DNA from: Brevibacillus humidisoli
Lineage (GTDB): Bacteria; Bacillota; Bacilli; Brevibacillales; Brevibacillaceae
DNA length: 64,000 bases
Assembly (NCBI RefSeq): GCF_020923435.1
Contig: NZ_CP087263.1
Coordinates: 3,801,970-3,865,969, forward strand
Direction: 5' to 3'
Shown: positions 1 to 8,017 of the stretch, piece after piece
How positions within the stretch are numbered: the stretch's first letter is position 1
How the letters are laid out: every line of letters starts with the position of its first letter
Notes under the pieces: generated by a model
What the model saw: the letters and a program-made list of their open reading frames with translations, nothing else
Told to the model about the DNA's origin: nothing
Database searches by the model: none
Position numbers and translations under genes: made by a program

Positions 1-268
1 AACCGAGAGGAAAGGAAAGCGGGTTCCACTCTCGCAGCTCCAGTGTCCTCGCTCCTTTCAAGACGACCGGGTCAGCCTCTGCCAACTCTCTAGCTTCTTC
101 CAGGCTGTCTGCCCGGTAAATGACCATCCCGCCGCGCTGATCGGTAAACGGACCTGCCATGACCACTTTGTTCTGGAGGAAAAGTTGGTTGATATACTCC
201 AAATGTGCCGGTCGAACCTGGGCATTTACCTCATGATCGACAATCGTTAACATCGCTACATACAACAT
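1..268 (-). CDS. YciI-like protein, 3' end cut by window edge
   Basis: The reverse strand reads a protein starting MLYVAMLTIVDHEVNAQ from the ATG at 268, preceded by the ribosome site GGAGGG. About 89 residues are visible before the window edge, with no stop reached. The pattern fits the YciI/muconolactone-isomerase-like ferredoxin fold: a start strand, an R-x-x-H-L-x-Y-I helix near residue 20, then a VMAGPFTDQRGGMVIYRA segment and an acidic helix ending in ADPVV. Family members are about 95-100 residues, so only the C-terminal tip should be missing. YciI proteins are mostly of unknown function, and no substrate can be inferred here. It is separate from glcF, which ends about 130 bp upstream on the same strand. 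Confidence 0.75.
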   Translation of the reverse strand, partial: MLYVAMLTIVDHEVNAQVRPAHLEYINQLFLQNKVVMAGPFTDQRGGMVIYRADSLEEARELAEADPVVLKGARTLELREWNPLSFPLG

Positions 269-395
269 AGTCTTTCCCTCCATCTGTAACCTTATTGACT
301 ATCTAGATTATAACATCCTTCACGGAGGATCTGACACCAACGAAATGGTGAACATTGCCTAACAGCCCTAACGGCCTGCCAGCGCCAATGCCTAA

Positions 396-1757
396 TTACA
401 AGGCTCGGTCCAGCAGTTCCATGATATGAAGTGCTTCCATCCGTCCTGCCAGCCCTGCACGATTGACACCATGCTTCATTTGCAACAAACAGCCGGGATT
501 GGACGTGACGACTACATCGGCTTTGGTCTCCTGTACGTCGTCCATTTTTTCATCCAGGATCTGCATTGACATCTCATAGTTGGTGATATTGTAGATCCCG
601 GCGGAGCCGCAGCAGCTATCCGCCCGGTTCAGTTCGAGGTATTCCACGCCAGGGATGCTGCGCAGCAACTGCCGCGGCTGATTGCGCACCCCTTGACCGT
701 GGGCCAGGTGACACGAATCTTGGTACGTGACCCGCATGGCAAGCGACTTGGTAAAGGTGATTTCCGGCAGTTCGGCAAGCAATTCGTTGGCGTCTCGTAC
801 CTTGGCTACAAAGTTGAGCGCCCGCTGCTTCCACTCGGGGTCATCGTGAAACCAGTGATGGTATTCTTTGAGGGCAGCCCCGCATCCCCCAGCATTGTTC
901 ACAACATAATCAACGCCAGACTGCTCGAACGCTTCGATGTTCCGTTTGGCCAGCTCCACCGCTCCGTCCTTTTCTCCGGCATGTGCATGCAGCGCACCGC
1001 AGCACACCTGATTGTCGACGAACATGACTTCACACCCTGCTTTCACCAGCACACGGGCCGTGGCCTGATTGATCTCGTAAAACATCACGTCCATAATGCA
1101 GCCGGTAAACAGGCCGATTCTCAAGGCTGGCGGGGAAGTTTCCGGCTTCATCACGGGCTCTCGCTTCCGCCGCTCCATTGGAGATGCAACCCGATCGACC
1201 GCCTGCTGCATCTCAGCCATCGGTCGGGGCAGCAGCTTCATCAATCCGGTCTTCTGGGCCAGCGACTGCAATCCCGCTGCCTGTGCCCCCCACAGGAGGG
1301 TGCCCAGTGTCTGCAATCGCTCCGGATAGGGGAATACCTTCTCAAAAATCAACTTGCGGACGAATGAAGGGGATTCACTTTGCTTTTTGGTCGACTCTAC
1401 CACTTCACGAGCTGTTTCTACCAAACTACCGTATGGCACGCCAGCAGGACAGGCCGTTTCACAGGCACGGCAGCCGAGGCAGAGGTACATGTTCTGCTCA
1501 AATTCATCATCCGCCGGGAGCTTCTGTTCCGCCACTCCTTTCATCAGTGCGATTCGCCCACGAGGGCTGGCTGACTCTTTCCCCGTCTCCCGATAGGTGG
1601 GACAGGCGGGCAAACAGAAGCCGCACTGCATACAGTTCATGATTTCGTCCATATTAAACTTGCCGAGCAAGCTAATCGTCTCACAGCCGGGCTGCGATGC
1701 TTTTTTCTGCTGTTCCTCAAGCTTCGTGTTCTGTTGCGTGTTCATGTCCACACTCAC
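396..1757 (-). CDS. glcF: Glycolate oxidase iron-sulfur subunit GlcF
   Basis: The 453-residue protein is the electron-transfer subunit of glycolate (or related 2-hydroxy acid) oxidase. Near residues 43-54 and 93-104 it has two CxxCxxCxxxCP ferredoxin clusters (CMQCGFCLPACP and CLGCRACETACP). Two cysteine-rich CCG domains follow (GCIMDVMF to CCGALH, and CHLAHGQG to CCGSAG). Its start overlaps the end of glcD by 41 bp, so the two are translationally coupled. The first start is GTG at 1757, with GGTGGTG upstream; ATG at 1745 is an alternative. Length and domain order are normal for GlcF. Glycolate oxidase usually also has GlcE, which is absent here. Two-subunit GlcDF-type enzymes are common in Bacillales, so the true substrate may be glycolate or D-lactate. 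Confidence 0.9.
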   Translation of the reverse strand: MSVDMNTQQNTKLEEQQKKASQPGCETISLLGKFNMDEIMNCMQCGFCLPACPTYRETGKESASPRGRIALMKGVAEQKLPADDEFEQNMYLCLGCRACETACPAGVPYGSLVETAREVVESTKKQSESPSFVRKLIFEKVFPYPERLQTLGTLLWGAQAAGLQSLAQKTGLMKLLPRPMAEMQQAVDRVASPMERRKREPVMKPETSPPALRIGLFTGCIMDVMFYEINQATARVLVKAGCEVMFVDNQVCCGALHAHAGEKDGAVELAKRNIEAFEQSGVDYVVNNAGGCGAALKEYHHWFHDDPEWKQRALNFVAKVRDANELLAELPEITFTKSLAMRVTYQDSCHLAHGQGVRNQPRQLLRSIPGVEYLELNRADSCCGSAGIYNITNYEMSMQILDEKMDDVQETKADVVVTSNPGCLLQMKHGVNRAGLAGRMEALHIMELLDRAL

Positions 1758-3168
1758 AACTTTTCACCACCACTCGCCGCCGTGTATCTTTGGCAAACAT
1801 TTTCCCGGGATTCATGATGCCGTTGGGATCAAAGGCTTGTTTAATCCGCTTCATCAACTCAACACCGGCAGAACCTACTCTCAGGTCAAGGTATTTGGCC
1901 TTGGCTACTCCAACACCATGCTCACCGGTAATCGTGCCGCCCAGCTTCATCGCGGCCAGGAAGATTTCTTCAAACGCTTGTTCAACGCGGTGAATCTCCT
2001 CTTTGTCCCGTTCATCCGTCATGCAGGTGGGGTGCAGGTTGCCGTCACCCGCATGACCAAACGTGCAGATCTGCACATCGTACTTTTTGGCAATCCGGTT
2101 CACCTGCTCCACCATCTCTGCCAGTCGGGAGCGGGGAACTGTGGCATCTTCCAGGATCGTTGTCGGTCTCATTCTAGCCAGCGCCGACAGTGCGGCACGC
2201 CGGGCTGCCATCAAACCAGCGGCCTCATCGGCCGTCTGGGCCAACCGCACTTCCGCCGCTCCTTCCTGACGGCAAATCTCGGCGATTCGCTCCATATCTC
2301 GCTCCACCTGCGATTGAGAGCCATCCTGCTCAATCAAGAGCATCGCTTCCATATCCAGCGGCAGCCCGATTCGGGCAAAGTCTTCTACCACTTGCATCGT
2401 AGCATTGTCGAGAAACTCCATCGTCGCCGGGATGATCCTGTTGGCAATCACCCGCTGTACTGTGCGGGCAGCATCAGTCAAGCTGCGGTAATAGGCGACC
2501 ATCGTCTGCTTGGCATCCGGCAGCGGCAGCAGTTTGGCCGTAATCTCTGTGACCACGGCCAATGTACCTTCTGAACCGACCAACAATTTTGTCAAATCAT
2601 AGCCGGCCACATCCTTGGCGTTTTTTCCGCCAACCTGCAAAATTTCGCCTGTCGGCAGCACCATTTCCAGACCCATGATGTAGTCCTTGGTCACGCCGTA
2701 CTTGAGTCCGCGCATCCCACCGGCGCACTCGGCCACATTGCCGCCCATCGTCGAGATCCGCATGCTGCCCGGGTCTGGCGGATAAAACAAGCCAACCGCT
2801 TCCACCGCTTTATGCAGATCCGCCGTGATCACTCCCGGTCCAAACGTCGCGGTTAGGTTGTCCTGATCGATTTCTTTGATTTTGTTGAGACGGTTGATGT
2901 TCAGTACAATGCCGCCTTCCAGCGGCACCGTCCCGCCGCACAGGTTGGTTCCGGACCCGCGGGGTACAATATTGATGCCGCGCTGGTTGGCGATCCGCAG
3001 CACAGCCGACAGTTCTTCCACACTGCCGGGAATCACCACTGCATCGGGCATAGCCTGATAGAGCGGCGTGGCATCGTACGAATAGACGTACAATTCGTTC
3101 GGCGAATCGAGAAACCACTTCTCGCCGACGACACTGATCAGTTCACTTCGTGCTTCCTTGCTTACCAT
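1717..3168 (-). CDS. glcD: FAD-linked glycolate oxidase subunit GlcD
   Basis: This 483-residue flavoprotein oxidises glycolate or a related 2-hydroxy acid and passes electrons to GlcF. The N-terminal FAD-binding PCMH domain shows VIPGSVEEL and the nucleotide loop PRGSGTNLCGG near residues 70-80, then DPGSMRISTMGGNVAECAGG. The C-terminal FAD-oxidase domain has TFGHAGDGNLHP near residue 370 and ITGEHGVGVAKAKYL near 425. The ATG at 3168 is preceded by CCAAGGAGG. It lies just downstream of the GntR regulator, separated by a 147-bp gap that carries a palindrome matching one in the regulator's own promoter, so regulated expression is likely. D-lactate dehydrogenase is an alternative within the same family. 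Confidence 0.9.
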   Translation of the reverse strand: MVSKEARSELISVVGEKWFLDSPNELYVYSYDATPLYQAMPDAVVIPGSVEELSAVLRIANQRGINIVPRGSGTNLCGGTVPLEGGIVLNINRLNKIKEIDQDNLTATFGPGVITADLHKAVEAVGLFYPPDPGSMRISTMGGNVAECAGGMRGLKYGVTKDYIMGLEMVLPTGEILQVGGKNAKDVAGYDLTKLLVGSEGTLAVVTEITAKLLPLPDAKQTMVAYYRSLTDAARTVQRVIANRIIPATMEFLDNATMQVVEDFARIGLPLDMEAMLLIEQDGSQSQVERDMERIAEICRQEGAAEVRLAQTADEAAGLMAARRAALSALARMRPTTILEDATVPRSRLAEMVEQVNRIAKKYDVQICTFGHAGDGNLHPTCMTDERDKEEIHRVEQAFEEIFLAAMKLGGTITGEHGVGVAKAKYLDLRVGSAGVELMKRIKQAFDPNGIMNPGKMFAKDTRRRVVVKSCECGHEHATEHEA

Positions 3169-3282
3169 GGCAAGCCTCCTTGGAAATCGTACATTCTACC
3201 GCGATTTGTCTTGCTGGCTGGGTACGTCCCCCTATCGGTGACCTACCCCAGTCGTAATGACAAATCGCCCCTATCTAGCATC

Positions 3283-3297
3283 AGGTCATCAGATGAC
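3283..3297. promoter_or_regulatory. Putative GntR/FadR operator upstream of glcD
   Basis: The segment holds the perfect 13-bp palindrome GTCATCAGATGAC at 3285-3297. The 12-mer AGGTCATCAGAT at 3283-3294 recurs, on the opposite strand, in the promoter of the neighbouring GntR-family gene (4051-4062). Position before glcD and duplication near the regulator suggest it is the regulator's binding site. Binding is inferred. Confidence 0.6.
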
Positions 3298-3315
3298 TTC
3301 TGCTGAAAGGGCCAT

Positions 3316-4017
3316 TCAGGACATCATCTCTTGTTCCACTCCCTGCAGATGGGCCAGCATCGCCGCTTCCGCCTGCTCGGGAAGCTGGTTGGCAATTGCT
3401 TCGAAGATTCGGCGGTGTTCTTCCAGCAGGCGTTCCGGATTCCCCGGGGTGCGGAATAACCGCAGCCTGTTTTCTTTCACGTGCTTCTCCATCGTCTCTC
3501 CGATGGACTGCACGACGGAGACGAGAATCGGGTTGTGCGATGCGAGGGCTATCGAGTAGTGAAAATGCCAATCCGCCTTTTCGCCAAGCACCCCTGTTAC
3601 CAGTGCTGCCCTCATCTGCTCCAGCGCCTTTTCCAACGGTTTCAGGTCATCCTCGGTACGCCGTTCAGCGGCGAGGCGGGCTGTACCCGACTCAATGATT
3701 TTGCGCACTTCCAGCAGGGCGATGATATCCTGTTCGGTCATCGGCCGCACTGGTTCAAAAGCTGATAAGACCTCTTCCGGATGAAAGGGCGTGACAAATG
3801 TTCCCTCCCCCTGTCTGATGCTGACAAGTCCCATCGTTTTCAGCGCACTGACCGCTTCACGTACCGTCGACTGACCTACCCCCAACAGTTCCCCTAGTTC
3901 ACGCAGCGAAGGAAGTCGGTCTCCCGGCTGATATGCACCCGACAAGATTTGCTGTTTGATGTAATCAGCCACTTCCTCGTACGTCTTGCGGATTTTAAAA
4001 TGAGAATTCGGTTTCAT
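3316..4017 (-). CDS. FadR-family (GntR) transcriptional regulator
   Basis: The protein is 233 residues when started at ATG 4017, which has GAGGGG five bases upstream; longer starts would run through the operator. The N-terminal winged helix (residues about 8-70) shows the GntR signature YQPGDRLPSLRELGELLGVG followed by STVREAVSALKTMGL. The C-terminal all-helical FCD domain has the E..R..IE pattern and conserved histidines (DWHFHYSIA near residue 145), which usually bind a metal and a small carboxylate. It sits directly upstream of glcDF in the same direction, so it is probably the glycolate/lactate-responsive repressor of this pathway (compare LldR and GlcC). Two copies of a shared motif flank it. 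Confidence 0.88.
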   Translation of the reverse strand: MKPNSHFKIRKTYEEVADYIKQQILSGAYQPGDRLPSLRELGELLGVGQSTVREAVSALKTMGLVSIRQGEGTFVTPFHPEEVLSAFEPVRPMTEQDIIALLEVRKIIESGTARLAAERRTEDDLKPLEKALEQMRAALVTGVLGEKADWHFHYSIALASHNPILVSVVQSIGETMEKHVKENRLRLFRTPGNPERLLEEHRRIFEAIANQLPEQAEAAMLAHLQGVEQEMMS

Positions 4018-4050
4018 ATTGCCCCTCACGAGTTCATAAGTCTTGCGGTG

Positions 4051-4067
4051 ATCTGATGACCTCATCA
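4051..4067. promoter_or_regulatory. Putative autoregulatory operator of the GntR gene
   Basis: The inverted repeat TGATGACCTCATCA (4054-4067) lies 37 bp upstream of the regulator's ATG. The 12-mer ATCTGATGACCT (4051-4062) is the exact reverse complement of the motif at 3283-3294 before glcD. A site at the regulator's own promoter suggests autoregulation. Confidence 0.6.
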
Positions 4068-4214
4068 ATATGTGTATTGTAAGCGATTGCTCGAATAGCC
4101 GTCAATCCATCATGCCCGGATCGTCTCGCCAGAAGTTGGGTGTTCCTCGGCTGGAGAATACTGGACGGGTACGGTAGAATGGAACCAGCAAGACGAGAAT
4201 CAGGAGATGAGGAT

Positions 4215-4835
4215 ATGTCGTACAAGTGGTTAGAATGGAGCACTCGTCTGCAAGCCATCGCCCAGGCAGGCTTGACCTTTTCCAAAGATGCCTTTGATCG
4301 TGAACGTTTTGAGGAGTTGCGCAGGATCAGTGTACAGATCATGGCGGAGTACTCCCAAACAGAGATGTGCCGGGTGAGCCAACTGTTTGCCAATGAGAAA
4401 GGCTATCCAACCCCCAAGGTGGACGTCCGCGGTGTCGTTTTCCAAGACGACAAAATCTTGATGGTGAAAGAAATGTCGGATGGAGCCTGGGCATTACCGG
4501 GCGGTTATGCCGATATCGGTTATACGCCGGGCGAAATCGCCGTCAAAGAAGTAAAAGAGGAAACGGGTTACGAAGTAGTACCTGTCAAACTGCTGGCAGT
4601 GTTGGACATGAGACGTCATTCCCAACTGCCGCAGCCCTACCATTTTTACAAGATCTTTATTCAATGCCGGATCACGGGCGGCAGTGCGGTTTCTGACGAT
4701 ATCGAGACGAGTGATGTCGGGTTTTTCCCAGAACAGGAACTGCCCATCCTGTCAGAGAGGCGCAATACCAAAGCCCAAATCCATCTGCTGTTCGAGTACC
4801 TGCGTGATCCTGACAAAGTCTGTGTGTTCGATTAA
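4215..4835 (+). CDS. NUDIX hydrolase with N-terminal NUDIX_N domain
   Basis: The 206-residue protein starts at ATG 4215 behind AGGAGATGAGG; an in-frame upstream extension has no ribosome site. Residues 1-65 form the helical N-terminal domain seen in YjhB-type ADP-ribose pyrophosphatases (YKWLEWSTRLQAIAQAGLTF). The NUDIX domain follows with a full box, GGYADIGYTPGEIAVKEV then KEETGY, near residues 95-120. These enzymes cleave nucleoside diphosphates linked to another group; ADP-ribose or a related dinucleotide is the usual substrate. It is convergent with the EcsC gene and is the only plus-strand gene in the first 12 kb. Confidence 0.85.
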   Translation: MSYKWLEWSTRLQAIAQAGLTFSKDAFDRERFEELRRISVQIMAEYSQTEMCRVSQLFANEKGYPTPKVDVRGVVFQDDKILMVKEMSDGAWALPGGYADIGYTPGEIAVKEVKEETGYEVVPVKLLAVLDMRRHSQLPQPYHFYKIFIQCRITGGSAVSDDIETSDVGFFPEQELPILSERRNTKAQIHLLFEYLRDPDKVCVFD

Positions 4836-4878
4836 CAGGAAAAAGAAGAAAAGGAGGGGCCTGACCGGGCATTGGGTT

Positions 4879-5706
4879 TTACTCGGTAGGTCTCTCTCCT
4901 GTAATCCGCAGCAGCCTCTCCGCGATACGCCGCTTGCGGTACAACATCCTGCCCGTCTCGGCTACTTCCTCAATCGTTTTTCGGTTGATGTAAGCACCAA
5001 AAAGAATACCGGCTATCGGGATGAGCTGCAGCAGTTTTTTCCAACCAAAGTTGTCTCGGTAGGTCAAGGCTACTTCCCGCCAGCCGACAAGCTGGGCGAT
5101 CATCTGGTTCCGCTTTGCCTCACTGCCGTATTGGCCGAGCTCCTCTAGAATAGCCCGTTTGCCGACGAGATCAGAGGCAGTGAACTGTAAACATTTGACG
5201 ATAAATACCCGCTCCGCCTGTTCTGCCGGCTGATAGCCATATACGACTGCCATCTCTTGCAGCACCTTGAGTGACTGTCCGAGCAGCAGCGGGATGTCAA
5301 TCGCCAAGGTAAAGACGCCGCCAACTCCGGTCGTCGCTCCCTGTACCGTGGCAAAACGGGTGCGGGATGAGCTTAGCTGATCGGCTACAGCATCCATCAA
5401 GGAGAGCGGCTGCTCCGCAATCTGCTCGATCGAACGGATCGACTGGCCGCCGGCAGCAACAGACTGTTCACTCAGCAGCTTCACCACCTCCTGTTCGTGC
5501 AGCAGGTACCTGCCCCCTGTATCGACATAACGGGCTAGTTCCTCAACAGCCTGTCCCAGCTTCTCCTGGATGAAGGCTGGCGTCACTTTATCCAGCAGGA
5601 CGAATGGCAGCCTGGCCAGTTTATCCCAGATCCACAGGTCTTTTTGTTCTTGTTCCCACGTCTCTACTTCAGCCATCGCTTGCTGCAGTTGTTCTTTGGT
5701 TTCCAT
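4879..5706 (-). CDS. EcsC family protein
   Basis: The 275-residue protein matches the EcsC family: an acidic N-terminal helix (METKEQLQQAMAEVETWEQEQ), then LPFVLLDKVTPAFIQEKLGQ, the glycine-rich TGVGGVFTLAIDIPLLLGQSL near residue 130, and LIPIAGILFGAYINRKTI near 230. The two hydrophobic stretches suggest membrane association. EcsC is named after the third gene of the B. subtilis ecsABC operon, but this copy stands alone with no ABC transporter beside it. Its function is not established. The start at ATG 5706 has AAAAAGGTCGGGG upstream. Confidence 0.8.
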   Translation of the reverse strand: METKEQLQQAMAEVETWEQEQKDLWIWDKLARLPFVLLDKVTPAFIQEKLGQAVEELARYVDTGGRYLLHEQEVVKLLSEQSVAAGGQSIRSIEQIAEQPLSLMDAVADQLSSSRTRFATVQGATTGVGGVFTLAIDIPLLLGQSLKVLQEMAVVYGYQPAEQAERVFIVKCLQFTASDLVGKRAILEELGQYGSEAKRNQMIAQLVGWREVALTYRDNFGWKKLLQLIPIAGILFGAYINRKTIEEVAETGRMLYRKRRIAERLLRITGERPTE

Positions 5707-5781
5707 CTTTTACCCCGACCTTTTTCTTATACTGTGTTCACGTCTCCCTATCTTACGTAGGAGAATCGGGCAAGTTGCAGC

Positions 5782-5815
5782 AAACAGCGCAGCCCTTTAT
5801 TAGACTGCGCTGTTT
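5782..5815 (-). terminator. Hairpin downstream of prfB
   Basis: An 11-bp perfect stem, AAACAGCGCAG with CTGCGCTGTTT and a 12-nt loop, lies about 35 bp after the prfB stop. The T-tract is short, so strength is uncertain. It could also act on plus-strand transcripts. Confidence 0.5.
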
Positions 5816-5848
5816 TACTCGGAACATAGATAACCAGAAAAGCCTATG

Positions 5849-6965
5849 TTAAGACTGATTCAGTTGCGAGCGAAGGTAGGCATCAATAAACGAGTCCAGT
5901 TCACCGTCCATCACAGCCTGGACGTTCCCCACCTCCACATTGGTGCGGTGATCTTTGACCAGACTGTAAGGATGGAACACGTACGAACGGATTTGGCTGC
6001 CCCAGGCGATGTCTTTTTGCTCGCCCTGGATCTCAGCCAACTGCTGCTGCTGTTCTTCCCGCTTGCGTTCAAACAGCTTGGCTGCCAGCATCGTCATCGC
6101 CCGCTCCCGGTTCTTGATCTGGGACCGCTCCGACTGGCAGGTGACGACAATCCCTGTGGGCAGGTGGGTAATCCGTACGGCAGAGTCGGTGGTATTGATG
6201 TGCTGTCCTCCTGCACCACTGGATCGATAGGTATCCACCTTCAGATCCTCGCTGCGAATATCCACTTGGTCATCCGCCTCGATCTCCGGCAGTACATTGC
6301 AGGAGACGAAAGAGGTATGGCGGCGTCCGGAAGCGTCAAATGGAGAAATCCGCACCAGGCGGTGAACACCTTTTTCCGCCTTGAGATATCCGTATGCATT
6401 GTGCCCTTTGATCAGCAACGTAACACTTTTTACCCCTGCCTCATCACCAGGCAGGTAATCGAGCGTCTCCACCTTGAATCCTTTATCGTCGGCCCAGCGC
6501 GTGTACATCCGCAGAAGCATCTCTGCCCAATCCTGCGATTCTGTTCCACCTGCTCCGGGATGAAGCTCCAGAATTGCGTTGTTTTTGTCGTAGGGACCGC
6601 TGAGCAGAAGCTGCAGTTCAAACTGCTCTACCTCCCGTTTGAGCGACTGTACGCTGTCGTATAGGTCGGGGATCAGCGACTCATCCTCTTCCTCTACCGC
6701 CAATTCCAGCATCACCTGCAGGTCTTCATAAGAAGTATCCAACGAATGCATCGTATCAACGAGACTTTTTAATGCGTTCAGTTCACTGATCGTCTTCTGT
6801 GCCGCGTCGTTGTCGTCCCAGAAATCGGGAGCCAGCATTCGCTCCTCCAGTTCACCGACTCGCTCCTGTTTTACAGGGAGGTCAAAGAGACCCCCTGATA
6901 TCCGCTAATCGCTTAGCCATATTGGTCAGTTCCTGCTTGACGTTGGTCACGTCGATCAAAGCCAT
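5849..6965 (-). CDS. prfB: Peptide chain release factor 2 (programmed frameshift)
   Basis: RF2 ends translation at UGA and UAA. The reading is split. Codons 1-27 from ATG 6965 ([20 protein letters not shown]...) end at an in-frame TGA (6884-6882). The +1 frame then carries the rest to 5849, giving about 371 residues. The larger part has the [15 protein letters not shown] segment with the SPF anticodon-like tripeptide and the catalytic GGQ in [18 protein letters not shown]. Length is typical of RF2. The gene is monocistronic-looking, with fabH and a DJ-1 gene between it and secA, whereas secA and prfB are adjacent in many Bacillales. Confidence 0.97.
6882..6896 (-). promoter_or_regulatory. prfB: prfB +1 frameshift signal
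   Basis: The reverse strand reads AGGGGGTCTCTTTGAC: an internal Shine-Dalgarno (AGGGGG), the slippery CTT codon and the in-frame TGA followed by C. This is the standard autoregulatory site at which low RF2 lets the ribosome slip +1 into the main frame. Confidence 0.95.
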
Positions 6966-7080
6966 ATGTTTGAACCACCCTTGTGTAAAGATTTTTCCTT
7001 GTTCCTACTTATTGTAGCGGATTTTGCCGAGAGTGCAACCAGACTGGAACAGTTGATGATCCGCTTTTTCTCTCTCCTCT

Positions 7081-7836
7081 TTACCGCTGTATCCTTTTTT
7101 GAGCACGTTCGTACAGATACAGACGAAACAGCCGTACCAACTGCCTGATCGCCCGGTTCCAAGACAATCGTTCTTGTGAATAGGAGGCTGCCGGGACAAC
7201 CGGGTGGTAGCCGTCGTATTCCAGCGAACGCGCCGTGGTCACTGCGGCTTCCCGGCCAAGCAATCGGCCCACTACGTGCAATGCCATCTCAATCCCTGCC
7301 GATATCCCACCTGAGGTGATCAGATTCCCCTGATCCACTACCTTTTGATCAGGCACTATTTGCAGATCGGGATTGAGCAGCGCCAAAGCGTCTTGACCAA
7401 ACCGGTGAGTGGTGACCTGCTTTCCCGCAAGCAGCCCGGCCTTGGCCAGCAAAAACGATCCGGTACAGACAGACGTCATCAACTGTACTTGTTTCATTTG
7501 CTCTCCGATCCAGTCGATGACGGTGCTGTTGTCCATCATCCGTTTTACCGTCAGCGCAGCCCCACCGGGAATCACAAGGATATCAAAATGAGGCGCATCC
7601 GCAAACCCGTAGTCGGGCACGATGCGCAGGCCATTGTGCGCCTTCACCGCTTCTCCCGTCTCCGATACCGTCCGCACGATAAACGGATGGTCCTCCTGAC
7701 AATCCGTACCATCGAGAATTCTAGCGACGTGTTTCTGCGTGTACCCGGTAAGGGAAAGCACTTCAAACGGACCGGCAACATCAAGCACATCTACCTCCTC
7801 GTACAGGAATATCCCCACCCTCCACTGCTGCCGCAC
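7081..7836 (-). CDS. DJ-1/PfpI family protein (GATase1-like)
   Basis: I place the start at GTG 7836, giving 251 residues, because GAGGGAGGGG sits six bases upstream; the ATG at 7860 has no ribosome site. The fold is DJ-1/PfpI: VGIFLYEEVDVLDVAGPFEVL at the start, VIPGGAAL near residue 95, and the nucleophile-elbow cysteine in MTSVCTGSFLLAKAGLL near 125, followed by TTHRF. This layout matches the N-terminal domain of GlxA-type AraC regulators and isonitrile-hydratase-like proteins, but no helix-turn-helix domain follows. The last 60 residues are basic and probably helical. Its substrate is unknown. Confidence 0.8.
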   Translation of the reverse strand: MRQQWRVGIFLYEEVDVLDVAGPFEVLSLTGYTQKHVARILDGTDCQEDHPFIVRTVSETGEAVKAHNGLRIVPDYGFADAPHFDILVIPGGAALTVKRMMDNSTVIDWIGEQMKQVQLMTSVCTGSFLLAKAGLLAGKQVTTHRFGQDALALLNPDLQIVPDQKVVDQGNLITSGGISAGIEMALHVVGRLLGREAAVTTARSLEYDGYHPVVPAASYSQERLSWNRAIRQLVRLFRLYLYERAQKRIQR

Positions 7837-7878
7837 AGCAACCCCTCCCTCTGCATCCATAATGATCGTCTTTTGTGT

Positions 7879-7884
7879 ATTATA
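7879..7884 (-). promoter_or_regulatory. Probable -10 box of the DJ-1 gene
   Basis: TATAAT on the reverse strand lies 43 bp before the GTG start, next to the small inverted repeat ATACC-N7-GGTAT (7882-7898). No convincing -35 at 17 bp was seen. Confidence 0.45.
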
Positions 7885-7920
7885 CCATACATAGGTATTG
7901 TATAAAACAAATGAAGAAAT

Positions 7921-7945
7921 GGCCCGCTTTCGTATTAAGCGAGCC
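7921..7945 (-). terminator. Terminator after fabH
   Basis: A 9-bp stem (GGCTCGCTT with AAGCGGGCC, 7-nt loop) forms fully only in the minus-strand RNA, where one pair is G-U. A T-rich stretch follows. It separates fabH from the DJ-1 promoter. Confidence 0.6.
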
Positions 7946-8017
7946 ACTTTCGACTTTTTTATTTCCGATCCTTTGGTACTTTTGGTGCTTTTGGTGATTC
8001 CCTTATTTCTGTCCCCG

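Noticed and set aside
1597-2574. Long plus-strand open frame opposite glcD and glcF
   Set aside because: It mirrors the codon pattern of glcD/glcF on the other strand, has no ribosome site and shows no domain.
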